A stretch of DNA of 43,007 nucleotides from an uncultured bacterium (GCA_903834855.1 CAILKS010000022.1:1-43007); one strand, 5' to 3'. Positions 7,900 to 16,182 are shown, counted from the first letter of the stretch. Notes: generated by a model not told the origin, from the letters alone. A program made the numbers and translations.

Positions 7900-9615
7900 A
7901 TGGATACGGCATCAATAAACTCAATAATTAAATCAAGAAAAGAAAAATTTCTCACTGTTTATAAAACACTTACACCTGAGAAAGTAATCGTCGTCTGGCT
8001 ACTTATAATATTGGCCGGTGTTTTACTGTTCGCTTCATTACTTCAAATAAATAACCGTTATCTTTTATCTGTACCCTCTCGTGGTGGATACATACATGAA
8101 GGCATATTAGGAACACCTCGTTTTATTAATCCAGTACTTGCCTCATCTGACGCTGATAAAGATATGGTGGGATTAATTTATGCCGGCCTTACTAAACGTG
8201 ATTATACAGGAAATATAATTCTTGATGTAGCGTCTTCAATAGAAGAAAGTTCTGATAAGCTTCACTATAATATAAAAATAAAACCTGAGGCTCGTTTTAG
8301 TGATAATACACACGTTAAAGCTGATGACTTTATCTATACCATTTCTCTAATACAAAACCCTCTTATAAAAAGTACACACCGTGTTGAATGGGAAGGTATA
8401 ACTATTGAAAAAATTAGTGACTCAGAGTTTTCTATATCACTAAAAAAAGCGTATCCATTATTTATGAATGTCTTAACTATTGGAATACTTCCAAAACATA
8501 TCTGGAAAAATTTAACAGAAGAACAAATTAGTCTAAGTGATTTAAATATTCATGCAATAGGAAGTGGCCCGTTTTATATAAAAAATATTACAAGTGTTTC
8601 TGGTATACCTATATCTTTCACACTTTCAGAAAATAAATACTACACACTTGGACGTCCAAACATACAAGAAGTTGTCATCACAAGTTATCAAAATGAAAAA
8701 TATTTAATTCAAGCTTTTCAAAATGGTGATATAGACAGATTACATGGTGTATCTTCAGAAAATATAGCAGGTTTACAAGTTGCTACAAGCTCTATACGTA
8801 CATCACTTTTGCCTCGTACCTTTAGTGTATTTTTTAATCCAAATAAAACTGATTTCCTTTCTGATAAAAAAATCCGTTCTGCTTTAAATATGGCCATTAA
8901 TAAGCAAGCAATAATAAATGATGTTCTAAAAGGTTACGGAAAAGTTATTGAGACTCCTTTCCCTTTTGATGAAGACCAACCAGAATCTACTTATAATAAA
9001 GAAGGCGCAATAAAAATACTTAGCCAAAGTAAATATTTAAAAAAGGCATCTAGTACTATTGAAATAACTCTATCAACTACAAACAATAGTGAAATGAAAA
9101 AGATAGCTGAAATGATACAAAAAGACTGGGAGGATGTTGGCGTACATACGACTCTAGCTGTTTATGAGGTTGCAGACCTAAACCAAAGTGTTATAAAAGA
9201 AAGAGATTTTCAAGCTTTATTATATGGTTCAATTACCAGCTCTCCTGCTGATTTATATGCGTTTTGGCATTCATCACAGAGATCTTATCCAGGATTAAAC
9301 ATATCTAATTATGTAAGTAAAAAATTAGATTCTAACTTAGAAATAATACGTGAGGACGAAGACGAATTAACTAGAATAAATGCCTATGCTTCAGTAAAAG
9401 CAGAGTTTGCTGATGAAGTTCCGGGAATATTTTTATTTGCTCCATCACTTATATATGTAACTCGTGATTTTGTTAATTCCCCTCTTCCTATATATAGTTT
9501 AGATAATTCTTCAAGATTTGATCTTGTATCTTCTTGGTATAGATATACGGAGAAAGTTTGGCCTAAGACATATTACAAAAAATTATTAACAACATTAGAA
9601 AATATTATTCATTAA
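7900..9615 (+). CDS. Membrane-anchored peptide-type ABC substrate-binding protein
   Basis: Extracytoplasmic solute receptor of the SBP_bac_5 (oligopeptide/nickel-binding) family, 571 residues. A cytoplasmic N-tail of about 28 residues is followed by a single membrane helix (VIVVWLLIILAGVLLFASLL, about 29-48) with no cleavage site or lipobox, so it is probably anchored by this helix. Recognisable family segments are GTPRFINPVLASSDADKDMVGLIYAGL near 72, AIGSGPFYI near 208, and RSALNMAINKQAIINDVLKGYG near 327, where the family reads VRQAlnyAIDr. No permease or ATPase gene is adjacent, so its partner must be elsewhere or it has another role. Ribonuclease J begins 15 nt downstream, so the two may be co-transcribed. 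Peptide as ligand is inferred from the family. Confidence 0.88.
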   Translation: MDTASINSIIKSRKEKFLTVYKTLTPEKVIVVWLLIILAGVLLFASLLQINNRYLLSVPSRGGYIHEGILGTPRFINPVLASSDADKDMVGLIYAGLTKRDYTGNIILDVASSIEESSDKLHYNIKIKPEARFSDNTHVKADDFIYTISLIQNPLIKSTHRVEWEGITIEKISDSEFSISLKKAYPLFMNVLTIGILPKHIWKNLTEEQISLSDLNIHAIGSGPFYIKNITSVSGIPISFTLSENKYYTLGRPNIQEVVITSYQNEKYLIQAFQNGDIDRLHGVSSENIAGLQVATSSIRTSLLPRTFSVFFNPNKTDFLSDKKIRSALNMAINKQAIINDVLKGYGKVIETPFPFDEDQPESTYNKEGAIKILSQSKYLKKASSTIEITLSTTNNSEMKKIAEMIQKDWEDVGVHTTLAVYEVADLNQSVIKERDFQALLYGSITSSPADLYAFWHSSQRSYPGLNISNYVSKKLDSNLEIIREDEDELTRINAYASVKAEFADEVPGIFLFAPSLIYVTRDFVNSPLPIYSLDNSSRFDLVSSWYRYTEKVWPKTYYKKLLTTLENIIH

Positions 9616-9630
9616 AATTAACAAAAAAAT

Positions 9631-11517
9631 ATGACAACAAATAACACAGCAGAAGGAGGAGAATTAATAATAGAATCTCCTATCGGAATAACCACACCCC
9701 CACCAGCACAAACACGTAAACCGTTTGATCGTAATAGTGGTGGACGCGGTAGATCAGGTGGTAGTAGAGGTCGCCCTGTATCTGGTCCAAAATTTGATAC
9801 AACAATATCAACGAAAAGAGAAACTGACCACATCCCACCATTAAAAGATGGCGACATTCGTGTGATACATTTTGGTGGAGTAGAAGAGATCGGAAGAAAT
9901 ATGAGTATGATTGAATATAAAGATTCAATCATTGTAGTTGACTGTGGAGTACAATTTACAGAAACTCACACACCTGGTATTGATTTTATTTTACCAAATG
10001 CAAAATATCTAGAAGAAAACCGTCACAAAATAAAAGGTGTGATGATAACTCATGGGCACTTGGATCACATTGGAGCTATTCCTTATATCATGCCACGTAT
10101 TGGTAATCCTCAGATCTATGCACGCTTATTTACTTCACTTATGATAAAGAAGCGTCAGGAAGAATTTCCTCATCTTTCACCGCTTACAATAAACGTTGTG
10201 GAGAAGGAGGATTCCCTATCTTTTGGAGACCTTAAAATAAGATTTTTTGGAGTATCCCACGCTATACCGGATGCTATGGGTATTATTGTTGAGACTCCAC
10301 TTGGAGATATTGTTCACACTGGAGATCTTCGTCTTGATCATGATAATGATATACCAACAGATACAGAAGTTGAACGCTACAAGATTTTTGAAAATAAAAA
10401 TGTTCTCCTTCTTATGGCAGATTCTACGAATTGTGAAAACCCAGGATTTTCTATTTCTGATCGTGTAGTATTTAAAAATATTGAAAATGTTATTAAAGAT
10501 ACACCAGGAAGATTAATTGTTAGTACTTTCGCCTCTCAGGTGGAGCGCATGATATATATGTTAAAAACTGCTGAGGATTATGGTAAGAAAGTGGTTATTG
10601 AAGGCCGAAGTATGAAAACTAACGTAGAAGTAGCGCGCCTTGCTGATATGCTTCATATTCGCCCAGAAACACTCATCCCTATCGAAGATTTACAGCGTTA
10701 TCCTGATAATAAAGTAGTTATAATGGCCACAGGTGCTCAAGGTGAGGAATTTGCTGCATTGGGCCGTATTGCTAATAAAACACACAAATACGTGCGTTTA
10801 ACCCCACGTGACACCATATTAATGTCTTCATCTATAGTTCCTGGTAACGAGCGTGCTGTACAAAACTTGAAAGATAAACTTTCTCGCCAAGGAGCTCATC
10901 TAATACACTATAAGACATCTGATATACATTCATCAGGTCACGCGAATTCTGAAGAACTTGTTTGGATACACCGAAAAATTCATCCTAAGTTTTTTATTCC
11001 AGTTCATGGATATCACTATATGCTTCGTATGCATGCTGATATAGAAAAACGTTTAGGTATGATGGAAGAAAATATTCTTGTCCCAGATAATGGAATGATT
11101 ATTGAAATCCAAAATGAAGGAAAGAAAATTGTGGCGTTGAAAGAAAAGGCACCTTGCGAATTAATTGTTGTTGATGGAACTTCAGTTGGAAAAATTCAAG
11201 ATGTTGTTATGCGTGATCGTCAAACACTTGCAGAAGATGGTATGTTTGTTGTAATCGGTGTTATTGATAGTCACACTCATACATTGAAAAAATCCCCTGA
11301 CTTGATTTCTCGTGGATTCGTTTATCTAAAAGAATCTCAAGAACTTCTCTATCAAACAAGACTTCTAACTAAAAAAGTTATAGAGGACTCACTTGCTAAG
11401 GGTGGTTTTGTAAACTTAGATCAAATGAAACAAGATATATCGGAAGCAACTACGAAATTCTTGTTACAAAAAACTGCAAAGCGACCCGTTATCATACCGG
11501 TAATAATTAGTATATAG
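9631..11517 (+). CDS. rnj: Ribonuclease J
   Basis: Metallo-beta-lactamase/beta-CASP nuclease with 5'-3' exonuclease and endonuclease activity, central to mRNA decay and rRNA maturation in bacteria lacking RNase E. The zinc motif THGHLDHIGA appears near residues 135-144, followed by SHAIPDAMG, HTGDLRLDH, the beta-CASP motifs (STFASQVERM, GRSMKTN) and the C-terminal HGYHYMLRMHA and GVIDSHTHTL. At 628 residues it is longer than typical RNase J (about 555). The excess is an N-terminal basic, Gly/Arg-rich tail (NSGGRGRSGGSRGRPVSG, about 30-47), probably disordered and RNA-binding. It starts 15 nt after the upstream gene with no clear Shine-Dalgarno sequence. Confidence 0.96.
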   Translation: MTTNNTAEGGELIIESPIGITTPPPAQTRKPFDRNSGGRGRSGGSRGRPVSGPKFDTTISTKRETDHIPPLKDGDIRVIHFGGVEEIGRNMSMIEYKDSIIVVDCGVQFTETHTPGIDFILPNAKYLEENRHKIKGVMITHGHLDHIGAIPYIMPRIGNPQIYARLFTSLMIKKRQEEFPHLSPLTINVVEKEDSLSFGDLKIRFFGVSHAIPDAMGIIVETPLGDIVHTGDLRLDHDNDIPTDTEVERYKIFENKNVLLLMADSTNCENPGFSISDRVVFKNIENVIKDTPGRLIVSTFASQVERMIYMLKTAEDYGKKVVIEGRSMKTNVEVARLADMLHIRPETLIPIEDLQRYPDNKVVIMATGAQGEEFAALGRIANKTHKYVRLTPRDTILMSSSIVPGNERAVQNLKDKLSRQGAHLIHYKTSDIHSSGHANSEELVWIHRKIHPKFFIPVHGYHYMLRMHADIEKRLGMMEENILVPDNGMIIEIQNEGKKIVALKEKAPCELIVVDGTSVGKIQDVVMRDRQTLAEDGMFVVIGVIDSHTHTLKKSPDLISRGFVYLKESQELLYQTRLLTKKVIEDSLAKGGFVNLDQMKQDISEATTKFLLQKTAKRPVIIPVIISI

Positions 11518-11739
11518 AGATTGGAGAATGGGAAATTTTATACTTTTGTAAATTATAGTTACAAAAGGTCTAAGGTCTAATTTCTAATTCACCTAATGGA
11601 ATGCGGGTGCTAAAGTATTTTTATTAGACCTTAGAAATTAGGTTAATTAGGCCTTGGTAAATTATAGTTACAATTTTGTATTTTATATATTACTGCCCAC
11701 TAGTCACTGCTTACTGCTCACTGTATACTATAAACACAT
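11518..11739. repeat. Heptameric inverted repeats, GGTCTAATTTCTAA theme
   Basis: AAGGTCTAAGGTCTAATTTC and onward (from about 11566) is complementary to ATTAGACCTTAGAAATTAGG (from 11628), with a spacer of some 40 nt. A second theme (TCACTGC, TTACTGC, TCACTGT) follows at 11703-11724, just before the MFS promoter (TATACT at 11724-11729). The GGTCTAA theme recurs at 39262-39352. Confidence 0.7.
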
Positions 11740-12909
11740 ATGCAAGCTATAACTCGCAATAAACTTCTTCTTGCAACATTTTTGATGACTATACTTTATG
11801 CCTTTCATTACGGCATACCTTTATATGTAACATCAACTTATTTGCATATATATTTTGGCTCATCTACCATATCGTCACTCTATGTAATTGCTAGCTTGGT
11901 TACATTGTTAGCGTCAATACATACAGCTAAATATATAAAAAAATTCCATACCTATACTTTTACAATGATGCTCGTTATTGCTGAAATGATAGTTATGACA
12001 GCTTTTGCTATAACAAAAAATCCTATACTGATTGGTTTATTTTTTGTCGTTCATTTTTGTCTACAAACATTGTTATATATATTAATAAATGTATTTGTAG
12101 AAACCTTTAGCAAACAGGCAAACACTGGAAGTGTCAGAGGAATATTTTTAGTTTTACTAAACCTTGGAATACTTATTTCACCAATTATTGGAGGAGCTAT
12201 ATTAACAAGAGGATCTTTCGCGGCACTTTATATAGTATCAACTGTTATATTAGTTCCTTTTATGTTTTTTCTACATCAATATTTAAATCATATAGAAGAA
12301 CCAGCTTATCATAGTGTAGATATGATCAGCGCCCTTAAACGTGCCTGGAAAAATAAAGACTTAAAAGGAGCATTAATTGCCTCATTAATGCTTGAATGTT
12401 TTTATGCTGTTATGGTTATTTATTCACCCATATATTTAGCATCACTTGGAATACCTCTTGTAATATATTTATCTGTTATATTACCTTTCGCTTTATTACC
12501 ATTTATAATTTTGCCATATGAGCTAGGCTGGCTGGCAGATACAAAAATTGGTGAGAAAGAACTTATGATTTTAGGATTAATTATTGTCTCAGTTTCTTTG
12601 TTTTTAATGGTAATTGTAAATACTCCAAATATAATACTTTGGATTTTAATACTTTTGCTTTCTCGCATAGGTGCAGCTTGTGTTGAAACAATGACTTATA
12701 CTTATTACTTTAAAAAAATATCTGCTGAGGATACTTCTTTAACAGCTTTATTTAGTAATACAAGAAGCCTGGCAATTATAATAATTGGAGCTCTTGGATT
12801 TTTAATAAATCCACTACTTGCGACTTATCCGCAAATAATATTTATAATTCTAGGTTCAGTAATATTATTTAGTATTTTATACATAATACCTATTAAAGAT
12901 ACTCGTTAA
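11740..12909 (+). CDS. MFS-type multidrug or metabolite transporter
   Basis: Integral membrane protein of 389 residues with about 11-12 hydrophobic segments, consistent with the major facilitator superfamily. A short basic loop (ALKRAWKNKDLKGAL, near 195-209) sits at the expected middle of the two six-helix bundles. The substrate cannot be told from the sequence. The synthase gene downstream starts 11 nt after its stop, suggesting one transcript. TATACT and TATAAA hexamers lie 10 and 5 nt before the ATG, with no Shine-Dalgarno sequence. Confidence 0.8.
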   Translation: MQAITRNKLLLATFLMTILYAFHYGIPLYVTSTYLHIYFGSSTISSLYVIASLVTLLASIHTAKYIKKFHTYTFTMMLVIAEMIVMTAFAITKNPILIGLFFVVHFCLQTLLYILINVFVETFSKQANTGSVRGIFLVLLNLGILISPIIGGAILTRGSFAALYIVSTVILVPFMFFLHQYLNHIEEPAYHSVDMISALKRAWKNKDLKGALIASLMLECFYAVMVIYSPIYLASLGIPLVIYLSVILPFALLPFIILPYELGWLADTKIGEKELMILGLIIVSVSLFLMVIVNTPNIILWILILLLSRIGAACVETMTYTYYFKKISAEDTSLTALFSNTRSLAIIIIGALGFLINPLLATYPQIIFIILGSVILFSILYIIPIKDTR

Positions 12910-12920
12910 TAAAAAACAAA

Positions 12921-13613
12921 ATGAAAACTATACAAGTTAAAATTGATGAGGTAACTCGTCTCAATAAATTCTTAAGCGAACAAGGTATTGTCTCTAGAAG
13001 AAATGCAGATGAGCTTATAAAAAATAAACTAGTAACAATTAATGAGAAAGTTGCTGTGCTTGGCGACAAAGTAAAAACTGGTGACATTGTTTCATTTAAA
13101 AAAATAGAAACACCTCTTACCTATGCTCTCTACTATAAACCTCGTGGAGAAATTACAGGAAGGATTCCAAGTCTTCCTGGATGCGAACCAATCGGAAGAC
13201 TAGATAAAGAAAGTGAAGGTCTACTTCTTTATACAAATGATTACAGGGTTGTAGATGCTGTACTTCACCCAATACACGCACGAGAAAAAGAATATGAAGT
13301 ACAAGTACGTGAAAAGACAACACCTCGAGTTGTTACATTACTTAAGCGTGGTATAAAAACTCAAGAAGCTACTTATTCCCCTGTTAAAAGTGTTCAAATA
13401 TATGGAGAAGGACGCAGTATTCGTATTATTATTACCGAAGGAAAAAAACATGAGATTCGCAGAATGTTAAACGCTCTTAACTTAACAGTGCTATCTCTTA
13501 AGCGAGTTCGTATTATGTCTTTTGTATCTCACGGATTGAAAGCTGGTACACCACATATATTAAGTCCAAAACAAAAAGAAACTTTATTGAAAGACTGTGG
13601 AGTAGAGGGATAA
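12921..13613 (+). CDS. RluB/RsuA-family rRNA pseudouridine synthase
   Basis: Isomerises a uridine in rRNA to pseudouridine. The 230-residue protein has an N-terminal S4 RNA-binding domain (about 10-60, TRLNKFLSEQGIVSRRNADELIKN) and a synthase domain with YYKPRG and the catalytic motif GRLDKESEGLLLYTND (about 91-106), where the Asp is the nucleophile. C-terminal TEGKKHEIRRML and LKRVRIMSF are typical of the RsuA/RluB/E/F group. The exact target (23S or 16S) cannot be assigned. It follows the MFS gene by 11 nt. Confidence 0.93.
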   Translation: MKTIQVKIDEVTRLNKFLSEQGIVSRRNADELIKNKLVTINEKVAVLGDKVKTGDIVSFKKIETPLTYALYYKPRGEITGRIPSLPGCEPIGRLDKESEGLLLYTNDYRVVDAVLHPIHAREKEYEVQVREKTTPRVVTLLKRGIKTQEATYSPVKSVQIYGEGRSIRIIITEGKKHEIRRMLNALNLTVLSLKRVRIMSFVSHGLKAGTPHILSPKQKETLLKDCGVEG

Positions 13614-13720
13614 TATTCAATGAAACAATATTCAATAATTAATGAAGCATTCATATTGTATTATTAAATGTATATTATCTCTATTCTAATTATATATTGA
13701 GTATTGTTTCATTGAATATT
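13612..13720. repeat. Inverted repeat with 25-nt arms after the pseudouridine synthase gene
   Basis: The 25 nt at 13612-13636 (AATATTCAATGAAACAATAT and 5 more) pair with 13696-13720 at 24 of 25 positions. The arms are 7-nt-step sequence of an AATATTC/CAATGAA theme. A further copy of the theme in the same sense as the right arm lies at about 13749-13795. The left arm overlaps the stop region of the preceding gene, so the element may also end transcription. Confidence 0.8.
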
Positions 13721-13820
13721 TATTGCGTCTGTATCTTCGTGTCTGTTTAAATATTGAATATTAAAAAACATTGAATATTTTGAGTATTCTCAACATGTGA
13801 ATAACTCTCTTGTCTAGCCC

Positions 13821-13848
13821 TTGAGTATAACTTGTGGTTTGATACACT
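13821..13848 (+). promoter_or_regulatory. Promoter of the candidate RNA at 13.85 kb
   Basis: TTGAGT, 16-bp spacer, TACACT. No coding frame of credible size follows on this strand before the terminator at 14124, which is why it is assigned to an RNA. Confidence 0.45.
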
Positions 13849-13854
13849 AATTAG

Positions 13855-14163
13855 TAGACAGTTGTTTCATTATCAGCTTTTAGTACCAGGAAAGAACATT
13901 AATAAGTTCTTGAAGTCTATGAGATGAGATTGGACTTATAAACCGATCTCGTCTATGCCGATAAAAAAGCAGATGCGGCTTCAAACAACTGGAAGTAACA
14001 TATTCTAAAGTTTGAAAAAGTTTTGGAAGAATTGCTAACAATAAAAACGGAAGCCTAAGAAGCAACCGCAACGCATCAAACAAAGACGTCGAATTTATTT
14101 AAAAAATAATTAAGACAAAACAGAAACCGCCATACTTACCAGAGGGGCGGTTTTTGTTTTTTA
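13855..14163 (+). ncRNA. Candidate structured non-coding RNA
   Basis: About 300 nt between a promoter-like site and an intrinsic terminator, with no plausible coding frame. Local stems: AAGAAC/GTTCTT at about 13895-13914; an 11-bp stem GATGAGATTGG with CCGATCTCGTC at 13923-13953, which pairs fully only if two G-U pairs are allowed; and GCCG/CGGC around 13958-13980. It does not show the conserved words of RNase P RNA, tmRNA, SRP RNA or any tRNA that I can recall. A decayed small-protein gene (a basic stretch RKPKKQPQRIKQRRR is readable near 14045-14090 but has stops upstream) is the main alternative. Confidence 0.4.
14124..14163 (+). terminator. Intrinsic terminator of the candidate RNA
   Basis: AAACCGCC, 14-nt loop, GGCGGTTT followed by a T-rich run to 14163. 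The T-run is also the first part of the left arm of the palindromic element beginning at 14157. Confidence 0.75.
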
Positions 14164-14285
14164 TCCATATATTGCTCCATCTACTTCGCTATTAAAAATT
14201 TTTATTCCTGCGCCGTATATCTATATACGTCTTAGTCTTAAAAACTTTTAATAACTCGTATCTGAAACAATATCTGAATAAAAAA
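14157..14285. repeat. CGTAC-core nested palindrome, copy 1
   Basis: Symmetric about 14221. Outer arms (14157-14184 and 14258-14285) are imperfectly complementary, inner arms ATTAAAAATTTTTAT (14191-14205) and TTAAAAACTTTTAAT (14238-14252) match, and the core is CGTATAT-CT-ATATACG. Reverse-strand flanks AGATACGAG and GTAGATG are shared with other copies. Confidence 0.85.
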
Positions 14286-14292
14286 TATAGTT

Positions 14293-14415
14293 GGTCTACT
14301 TTGTCGTGGGTCCCTGCCGACTTCGCAAGCGGTGCGGTAACTACGTCTCCTCGTTGGCCTTCCCGCGCCGCGTATTTGTCGCTGTAAAAAAGTAACTACG
14401 AGTTTTGTTTTTATC
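14293..14415. repeat. Degenerate copy of the CGTAC-core element
   Basis: It keeps the family words in order (CTACTTTGTCG at 14296, ACTACGTCTCCTCG at 14340-14353, ACTACGAG at 14394) but has lost the core palindrome and the clear outer arms. It is GC-richer than its surroundings in the middle. It probably represents a decayed or partly replaced copy. Confidence 0.5.
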
Positions 14416-14459
14416 CATGCCTTGTATCTATCAGTTTATAAAAAACAAAGAATTAGATT

Positions 14460-14638
14460 TTGCCTAAGACGCATCTGCTTCGTTAGAAAGAAATTTTATT
14501 TTGGCTAGCGAGGAGTTAAATAAAAAAGTAATCTTTTATATTTAATCCGAGCGACGACAAAAAACTCTTTCGTCAACGTACTACTTGTACGTCTCCTCAT
14601 AAAATTTCTTTCTGCCTTGCATCTATCGTCTTATGCAA
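14460..14638. repeat. CGTAC-core nested palindrome, copy 2 (enlarged)
   Basis: Outer arms TTGCCTAAGACG (14460-14471) and CGTCTTATGCAA (14627-14638); inner arms AGAAAGAAATTTTAT (14485-14499) and its exact complement (14599-14613). The conserved core ACGTAC-TACTT-GTACGT is at 14576-14592, off centre, because about 60 extra nt, including a separate hairpin at 14516-14545, lie on the left side. Confidence 0.85.
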
Positions 14639-14807
14639 ACAAAAGTTTGGATTTAATCGCAAAAATTTCCTGCGCCTCGTCTCTGTATCCTTATAAAAAA
14701 GAAACTGTGTGAGCCTCGTATCTATTGTCTTATACAAACAAAGGTTTGGATTTAATTACAAAAAATTTCTGCGCCTTGCATCCGTCGTCTTATGCCAACA
14801 AAAAAGT
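14614..14807 (+). repeat. Direct repeats of half-palindromes
   Basis: The arm-side sequence of copy 2 (GCCTTGCATCTATCGTCTTA, then CAAACAAAAGTTTGGATTTA, then AAAAATTTC) recurs at 14713-14773 (GCCTCGTATCTATTGTCTTA and so on) and partly at 14774-14807, without the core. These look like truncated or tandemly duplicated half elements. The remaining sequence to 14880 is AT-rich without a gene. Confidence 0.65.
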
Positions 14808-14891
14808 TATCTAAAAATATAATAAAAAATAGCTATGATAAAAGGTAACCCGAGTATTAGTGAAATTAATTTTTTATCTGGTTCAGTCATT

Positions 14892-14926
14892 TTTTTGAAA
14901 ATTGATAATTGATAATTGATAATTAC
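14892..14926 (+). repeat. Heptameric array, TTGATAA theme
   Basis: TTGAAAA followed by three TTGATAA steps, ending 15 bp from the stop codon of the Ddl-like gene on the other strand. A nearly identical array is at 22976-23005. Confidence 0.8.
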
Positions 14927-14940
14927 TCATTTATCCTAAA

Positions 14941-15876
14941 TTAATGATTATTTATAAATGAGTGCACGTATTGCCCTAAATTTACCCCTGTTGTTGCTAA
15001 TGATTGCAAGAAACGTCCGTCCTTTGAAAGCGACGGCTTAACATCGACATTAATGACCATATAGCCGTCTTTGTATGGGATCATGTCAATTAACGCATGA
15101 CCTGAAAGGGCAAGCGCTTCATAGGCAGATTCTGCCGCTTTACGTATAGCCTCATTCTCTTCTTCCCCTGCTTTAAATACTGCTCTCATTGGATGATCTT
15201 TCCTCGGTATAGATTTTAACGGAGCAAAAGTTTCCACAGCAAGTGGAGTGTACAGTTTATTTCCTCTAAATTTTGGAAGTACGGCAATGGATAAAGTTCT
15301 TGTGGGTTTATATGTAAATATATGAACATCTATATTATCATTATGATAATCAGCTAAAACTTTTTCTAAGTCTGTATATTGACGAACTAAAACTGATTCA
15401 TGTTCTCTATCTTTTTTAAGAGGCCTTACCATAAGTGGCGTGTGGAAAGTATTCCATACTGTTCTAAAAGTTTCTTTTGGTGTTTCTGTGTTTGCTCTTA
15501 CAACTAATGTTTTTGGAGTTGGTAATCCATGCTGACGAAACAGCCTATACATATCTTCTCTGTCTAACGTTATAGAATCATCATGAGAAAGAAGTAGCGG
15601 TATCCACATTTTTTTAGCAAGCTCTCTATGTGGTGCTTCTATATCTTGTGTTGTGTCGACAACATAATCAGCAATTGTAAAAACATAATGAGCATCTGTT
15701 GGTCTTCCTTTCATCGTCCAATTACCATCAACATCAATTAAAATATCGAGTGGCTCATATCCAATTCCCGTTAAAGAACGCAAAATATCTTGACCGTCTA
15801 AGAGAGACTGATTTGAATTAATCGTACCTCCACGAATGACTGCAATAATGTATGGAATAGCCGCTGTTGAATTCAT
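14941..15876 (-). CDS. D-alanine-D-alanine ligase-like ATP-grasp enzyme
   Basis: A 311-residue protein whose layout follows D-Ala-D-Ala ligase, which makes the dipeptide end of the peptidoglycan stem. The N-terminus has IIAVIRGGTINSNQSLLDGQD (compare VLxGGxSxExxVSLxSG), then GYEPLDILIDVDGNW, the linker HGLPTPKTLVV and an ATP-grasp domain. The C-terminal metal segment YMVINVDVKPSLSKDGRFLQ corresponds to the family's EVNTLPGMT but replaces Glu-x-Asn by Asn-x-Asp, so activity or substrate may differ. I chose the ATG at 15876 rather than 15942 because an extended -10 (TGC-TATACT) lies exactly 6 nt before it and the upstream codons are 7-nt repeat sequence. It is solitary on its strand after the FKBP gene. 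Confidence 0.75.
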   Translation of the reverse strand: MNSTAAIPYIIAVIRGGTINSNQSLLDGQDILRSLTGIGYEPLDILIDVDGNWTMKGRPTDAHYVFTIADYVVDTTQDIEAPHRELAKKMWIPLLLSHDDSITLDREDMYRLFRQHGLPTPKTLVVRANTETPKETFRTVWNTFHTPLMVRPLKKDREHESVLVRQYTDLEKVLADYHNDNIDVHIFTYKPTRTLSIAVLPKFRGNKLYTPLAVETFAPLKSIPRKDHPMRAVFKAGEEENEAIRKAAESAYEALALSGHALIDMIPYKDGYMVINVDVKPSLSKDGRFLQSLATTGVNLGQYVHSFINNH

Positions 15877-15882
15877 GATTAT

Positions 15883-15888
15883 AGTATA
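15883..15888 (-). promoter_or_regulatory. -10 hexamer of the Ddl-like gene, leaderless spacing
   Basis: TGC-TATACT on the minus strand, 6 nt from the ATG at 15876. It is almost identical to the site before the transketolase gene at 42937. Confidence 0.65.
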
Positions 15889-15895
15889 GCAAAAA

Positions 15896-15930
15896 TAGGT
15901 TTTAGGTTGTAGGTGATAGGTTGTAGAAAC
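15896..15930. repeat. Heptameric repeats, AGGTTGT theme
   Basis: Steps AGGTTTT, AGGTTGT, AGGTGAT, AGGTTGT immediately upstream of the Ddl-like promoter. Confidence 0.65.
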
Positions 15931-15946
15931 TGAAAAATACACAGAC

Positions 15947-15975
15947 TTGCTAATTTAATATACATTTATTAAAAT
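15947..15975 (+). promoter_or_regulatory. Promoter of the candidate RNA at 16.0 kb
   Basis: TTGCTA, 17-bp spacer, TAAAAT on the plus strand, placing the start near 15982. It is divergent from the Ddl-like gene. Confidence 0.5.
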
Positions 15976-15981
15976 AAAGTT

Positions 15982-16127
15982 CTCTACGTATTATTTTCAT
16001 GTCGCCGTAAGACTTCCCATTACGCTGTTTCATGGATAATAAGGCTAAGGTATGCCAACTAATGGGTCGTAGCCTACTGACTACCTGTGACTGGCGGGAG
16101 ATTTAATCTCCCGACCAGTTTTCTTTT
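15982..16127 (+). ncRNA. Candidate small RNA with pseudoknot and terminator
   Basis: About 145 nt between a promoter and an intrinsic terminator. GGCTA (about 16042) pairs with TAGCC (about 16080), and TAATGGG in its loop is complementary to CCCATTA upstream (about 16017-16023), giving an H-type pseudoknot. CGTAA/TTACG is a competing small stem using the same bases. A 24-codon frame (ATG 16032, stop TAA 16104-16106 inside the terminator stem) could instead mean a small peptide, but no Shine-Dalgarno sequence precedes it. I cannot match it to a known RNA family. The strand differs from both neighbouring genes. Confidence 0.5.
16090..16127 (+). terminator. Intrinsic terminator of the 16.0-kb RNA
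   Basis: ACTGG-C-GGGAGATT, short loop, AATCTCCC-GA-CCAGT, then TTTCTTTTT. A long GC-rich stem with a T-run on the plus strand only. Confidence 0.85.
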
Positions 16128-16147
16128 TAACTAATAACCAATATATA

Positions 16148-16182
16148 AAAATACAGGTGGCCACTTCGTGGCCACCTGTATT
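16148..16182. terminator. 16-bp perfect hairpin downstream of the FKBP gene
   Basis: AAATACAGGTGGCCAC, loop TTC, exact complement. On the minus strand it is followed by TTATATA and lies 34 nt after the FKBP stop, fitting a terminator. The identical 35-nt sequence occurs at 25858-25892. Confidence 0.8.

Noticed and set aside
13880..14083. 67-codon minus-strand frame
   Set aside because: Leucine-rich antisense product of the candidate RNA; the terminator and promoter favour the plus strand.
14157..14807. CRISPR array
   Set aside because: Repeats are palindromic and diverged with no regular unique spacers, and no cas genes are present.
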